Of a DNA stretch of 6,519 bases, positions 5,675-6,519 are shown one piece after another. The stretch's first letter is position 1, and each line of letters begins with the position of its first letter. A program made the translations under genes and the position numbers. This stretch comes from Chloroflexota bacterium (GTDB lineage Bacteria; Chloroflexota; Limnocylindria; Limnocylindrales; CSP1-4). The stretch is taken from contig JAJYNP010000172.1 of NCBI GenBank assembly GCA_021786265.1, positions 1 through 6,519 of the forward strand. The letters run 5' to 3'. The notes below the pieces were generated by a model that made no database searches, was not told the DNA's origin, and saw only the letters and a program-made list of their open reading frames with translations.

Positions 5675-5842
5675 ATGAACCGTCACAACCCCGCGGAGAT
5701 GGGCCGGTCGACGGACAACGGGCAGTGCATCGTCGGTGGGCCGATGCTGGACATGGGCGGGTTGCCGCGGCAAGTGCCAGTTGGACCCGCGTGCCTCGTC
5801 GGGTCCGGACGGCGGACCGGTCCGCGTATGGTGAGCGCGTGA
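5675..5842 (+). CDS. Possible small ORF (55 aa), unrecognised
   Basis: The frame runs from ATG at 5675 to TGA at 5840-5842, which overlaps the GTG start (5839) of the next small gene as GTGA, an arrangement typical of coupled genes in this window. The product starts MNRHNPAEMGRSTDNGQC and includes Met- and Gly-rich parts (GGPMLDMGGLPRQ), unlike the Arg/Pro-rich shadows seen elsewhere. Third-position GC is still high. Against it: no good Shine-Dalgarno before 5675 (a second ATG at 5699 has GGAG with no spacing), no recognisable domain, no membrane segment, and overlap with the palindromic intergenic region. It may equally be non-coding. Confidence 0.22.
   Translation: MNRHNPAEMGRSTDNGQCIVGGPMLDMGGLPRQVPVGPACLVGSGRRTGPRMVSA
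5727..5747. repeat. Inverted repeat, 6-base-pair arms
   Basis: GCATCG (5727-5732) and CGATGC (5742-5747) are complementary around a nine-base loop. It is the first element of the inverted-repeat cluster upstream of the small membrane protein gene. Alone it is not significant. Confidence 0.35.
5762..5773. repeat. Perfect 12-base palindrome, possible operator
   Basis: TTGCCGCGGCAA is a perfect palindrome with AT at the ends and a central CG, the general form of operators bound by dimeric repressors such as LacI-type proteins. It lies 66 bases before the GTG at 5839, in the divergent intergenic region. No repressor gene is visible in the window, so the function is inferred from form and place only. 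Confidence 0.35.
5783..5806. repeat. Inverted repeat, 7-base-pair arms
   Basis: GGACCCG (5783-5789) pairs with CGGGTCC (5800-5806) around a ten-base spacer. Its right arm overlaps the next inverted repeat (GGTCCG 5802-5807 with CGGACC 5813-5818), so the two could not fold at the same time. Confidence 0.4.
5812..5825. repeat. Perfect 14-base palindrome just upstream of a -10-like hexamer
   Basis: GCGGACCGGTCCGC is a perfect palindrome that ends one base before TATGGT (5827-5832). That is the place where a repressor would block the polymerase if TATGGT is a true -10 element. About one perfect 14-base palindrome is expected by chance in a window of this length and GC content, so the position rather than the length is the argument. 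Confidence 0.4.
5827..5832 (+). promoter_or_regulatory. Candidate -10 element (TATGGT)
   Basis: TATGGT is one of the few AT-bearing hexamers here. A transcript starting about seven bases downstream would begin at 5839, exactly at the GTG of the small membrane protein, implying a leaderless mRNA. No matching -35 is seen, so the call is tentative. Confidence 0.25.
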
Positions 5843-5973
5843 ACGTCGCGCGGTCAGGTGGCGCGACCTGGATCGGGATACTCGCGACGGTCCTGGCGCT
5901 GGTAGCGCTGCCGTTCACTCAGCCACCACGGGAGCCCATCGAGGGGCCGTGGGAGTTCCCCGTGTCGCTGTGA
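5839..5973 (+). CDS. Small single-pass membrane protein (44 aa)
   Basis: The frame starts with GTG at 5839 and ends with TGA at 5971-5973. The product has a short N-terminus with an arginine (VNVARSGGA), a transmembrane helix at about residues 11-27 (WIGILATVLALVALPF), then a short tail rich in Pro and Glu ending EGPWEFPVSL. The helix followed by a non-Arg-rich tail looks like real coding sequence. GGTGAG lies close before the start; alternatively the mRNA is leaderless, as the TATGGT at 5827 would suggest. I do not recognise a family. It is transcribed away from the sigma operon. Its last residues resemble the C-terminal end of the 362-residue membrane protein (EGPWSFALSV), which may be chance. 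An upstream extension of the frame only runs antisense to the sigma genes and is rejected. Confidence 0.5.
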   Translation: MNVARSGGATWIGILATVLALVALPFTQPPREPIEGPWEFPVSL

Positions 5974-6198
5974 TCGAGATGTCGACCCGGTCGCAGCCGA
6001 TGCGGAACCGCGTGGGCGCGCGACGCGTCCCCGGTCCAGCAGCCGATGATCGAAGACCCTGACAACCGACGCCTGCGCCTCGCCGCTCCGCGTTCGCGAC
6101 GCGGGCGCGTGGTCGTGCTCGTCGCCCTCGCCGTCGCTGGGGTCGCGCTCGTCCCCCTGGGAGCCGGCACCCTCGTCTGGGATAGGCGGAGTGGCGTC
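5974..6198 (+). other. Stretch between the small membrane gene and the lipoprotein; holds an in-frame hydrophobic ORF extension
   Basis: The first 72 bases (5974-6045) show no clear gene. From ATG 6046 the lipoprotein frame is open: MIEDPDNRRLRLAAPRSRRG, then a hydrophobic segment (VVVLVALAVAGVALVPLGAG), then LVWDRRSGVV, and straight into the lipoprotein start. No Shine-Dalgarno precedes 6046. Either this belongs to a longer protein with two hydrophobic segments or it is a short leader frame that has lost its stop. The hydrophobic run argues that it is, or was, coding. Confidence 0.4.
6185..6191 (+). promoter_or_regulatory. Shine-Dalgarno site before the lipoprotein start
   Basis: GGCGGAG lies seven bases before GTG 6199 (ten before ATG 6202). 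It favours a lipoprotein start at 6199/6202 over the upstream in-frame ATG at 6046, which has no such site. Confidence 0.5.
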
Positions 6199-6519
6199 GT
6201 GATGCGCGAGCGATGGCGCGTGCTGGCATCCGTGGCGGCGCTCGTCGTCGCGTCGTCGTGCGGTGCCCTGCCGGTTGGCGGCGGGGGTCCATCCCCGGGC
6301 GCCCCGTCACCGCGCGCCACGTCGTCGTCACCCGTCGCGGCCTCGATGGAGATCGGGAGCACGCCTGCGCCCCTGGTCACGTGGCCGGCATCGCCCGAGC
6401 CGCTGCCAGGCGCGATGTCGGGAGCGGCCGAGATGCTCACCTGCGGCGGCATGACGTTCCCGCGCTCGGCGCTGGACAGGCCCACCGACGCGGCACGGGC
6501 TGCCGGTCCCGCGTACGAC
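6199..6519 (+). CDS. Secreted lipoprotein, partial (3' end outside window)
   Basis: From GTG 6199 (or the ATG in the next codon) the product begins VMRERWRVLASVAALVVASS followed by Cys: a basic N-terminus, hydrophobic core and lipobox-like VASSC, typical of a lipoprotein signal peptide cut before Cys21. The residue at -3 is Ala instead of the usual Leu/Val/Ile, so the lipobox is weak. A Gly/Pro/Ser-rich linker follows (about 22-48), as is common between lipid anchor and folded domain in Gram-positive-type and Chloroflexota lipoproteins. The folded part then starts with a conserved-looking stretch, LTCGGMTFPRSALDRPT (about 81-97). The frame stays open to the window end, 107 codons in. Function is not recognisable. 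The frame also continues upstream to ATG 6046; the start at 6199 is preferred for its Shine-Dalgarno and signal peptide. Confidence 0.65.
   Translation, partial: MMRERWRVLASVAALVVASSCGALPVGGGGPSPGAPSPRATSSSPVAASMEIGSTPAPLVTWPASPEPLPGAMSGAAEMLTCGGMTFPRSALDRPTDAARAAGPAYD

Larger units (their letters stand above)
5536..5838. other. Divergent intergenic region rich in inverted repeats
   Basis: About 300 bases separate the minus-strand sigma operon from the plus-strand small membrane protein. The left part (5536-5673) is open on the minus strand in frame with the sigma gene and could be an N-terminal extension or 5' leader. It holds an 8-base-pair inverted repeat (CTGCCGGC at 5552-5559, GCCGGCAG at 5573-5580) just upstream of the preferred start. 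The right part (5675-5838) holds a short possible ORF and several palindromes described separately. It should contain promoters for both directions, but I could identify only one weak candidate (5827). Confidence 0.5.

Noticed and set aside
4882..5838. Plus-strand frame upstream of and in frame with the 44-residue protein
   Set aside because: It is antisense to the module A sigma gene and the start of its anti-sigma. Only the part from GTG 5839 looks like a protein.
5839..6519. One long gene interrupted by the TGA at 5971 (readthrough or nonsense mutation)
   Set aside because: The same frame is open on both sides of the stop, but bases 5974-6045 translate to an Arg/Cys-rich run without protein character. 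The open frame is explained by the scarcity of stops in GC-rich DNA.

Overview
The window is very GC-rich DNA (roughly 70% or more by eye) with tightly packed genes that use many GTG starts and 4-base stop/start overlaps. This suggests a high-GC bacterium, either Actinomycetota or a GC-rich Chloroflexota lineage such as the soil Limnocylindria-type clades. The sequence alone does not settle which. There are no tRNA or rRNA genes, insertion sequences or CRISPR arrays.

Bases 5535 down to 1 are almost entirely coding on the minus strand and form two adjacent ECF sigma-factor modules. Module A (upstream, right) runs ECF sigma factor (5535-4999), then a single-pass membrane protein of DUF4179-like anti-sigma type (5012-3924), then a second sigma-like protein with eroded DNA-binding motifs (3927-3313). 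After an 84-base gap, module B runs a 70-residue membrane protein with a SHOCT domain (3228-3016), then a second complete ECF sigma factor (3019-2405), then a 734-residue single-pass membrane protein with a large cysteine-containing extracytoplasmic region (2408-204), then a further single-pass membrane protein cut by the window edge (190-1). Junctions are ATGA, ATGA, GTGA, a 14-base overlap and a 13-base gap, so each module is very probably one translationally coupled transcript, and A and B may be a single operon.

The expected mechanism, from what is known of ECF systems, is that each membrane protein holds its sigma factor through a short cytoplasmic N-terminus. It would release the sigma factor when its outer domain senses an envelope signal. 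Neither membrane protein has a zinc-type HxxxCxxC anti-sigma motif, so both would be non-ZAS anti-sigma factors.

Bases 5536-5838 separate the minus-strand operon from plus-strand genes and carry a cluster of perfect palindromes and inverted repeats. To the right on the plus strand are a possible 55-codon ORF (5675-5842), a 44-residue small membrane protein (5839-5973), and the start of a secreted lipoprotein (6199 to the window end). The lipoprotein frame extends upstream in frame through another hydrophobic segment.

The most unusual points are the sigma - anti-sigma - degenerate sigma gene order, a perfect 24-base palindrome inside the degenerate sigma gene, a SHOCT membrane peptide leading the second sigma operon, and the palindrome cluster in the divergent intergenic region.
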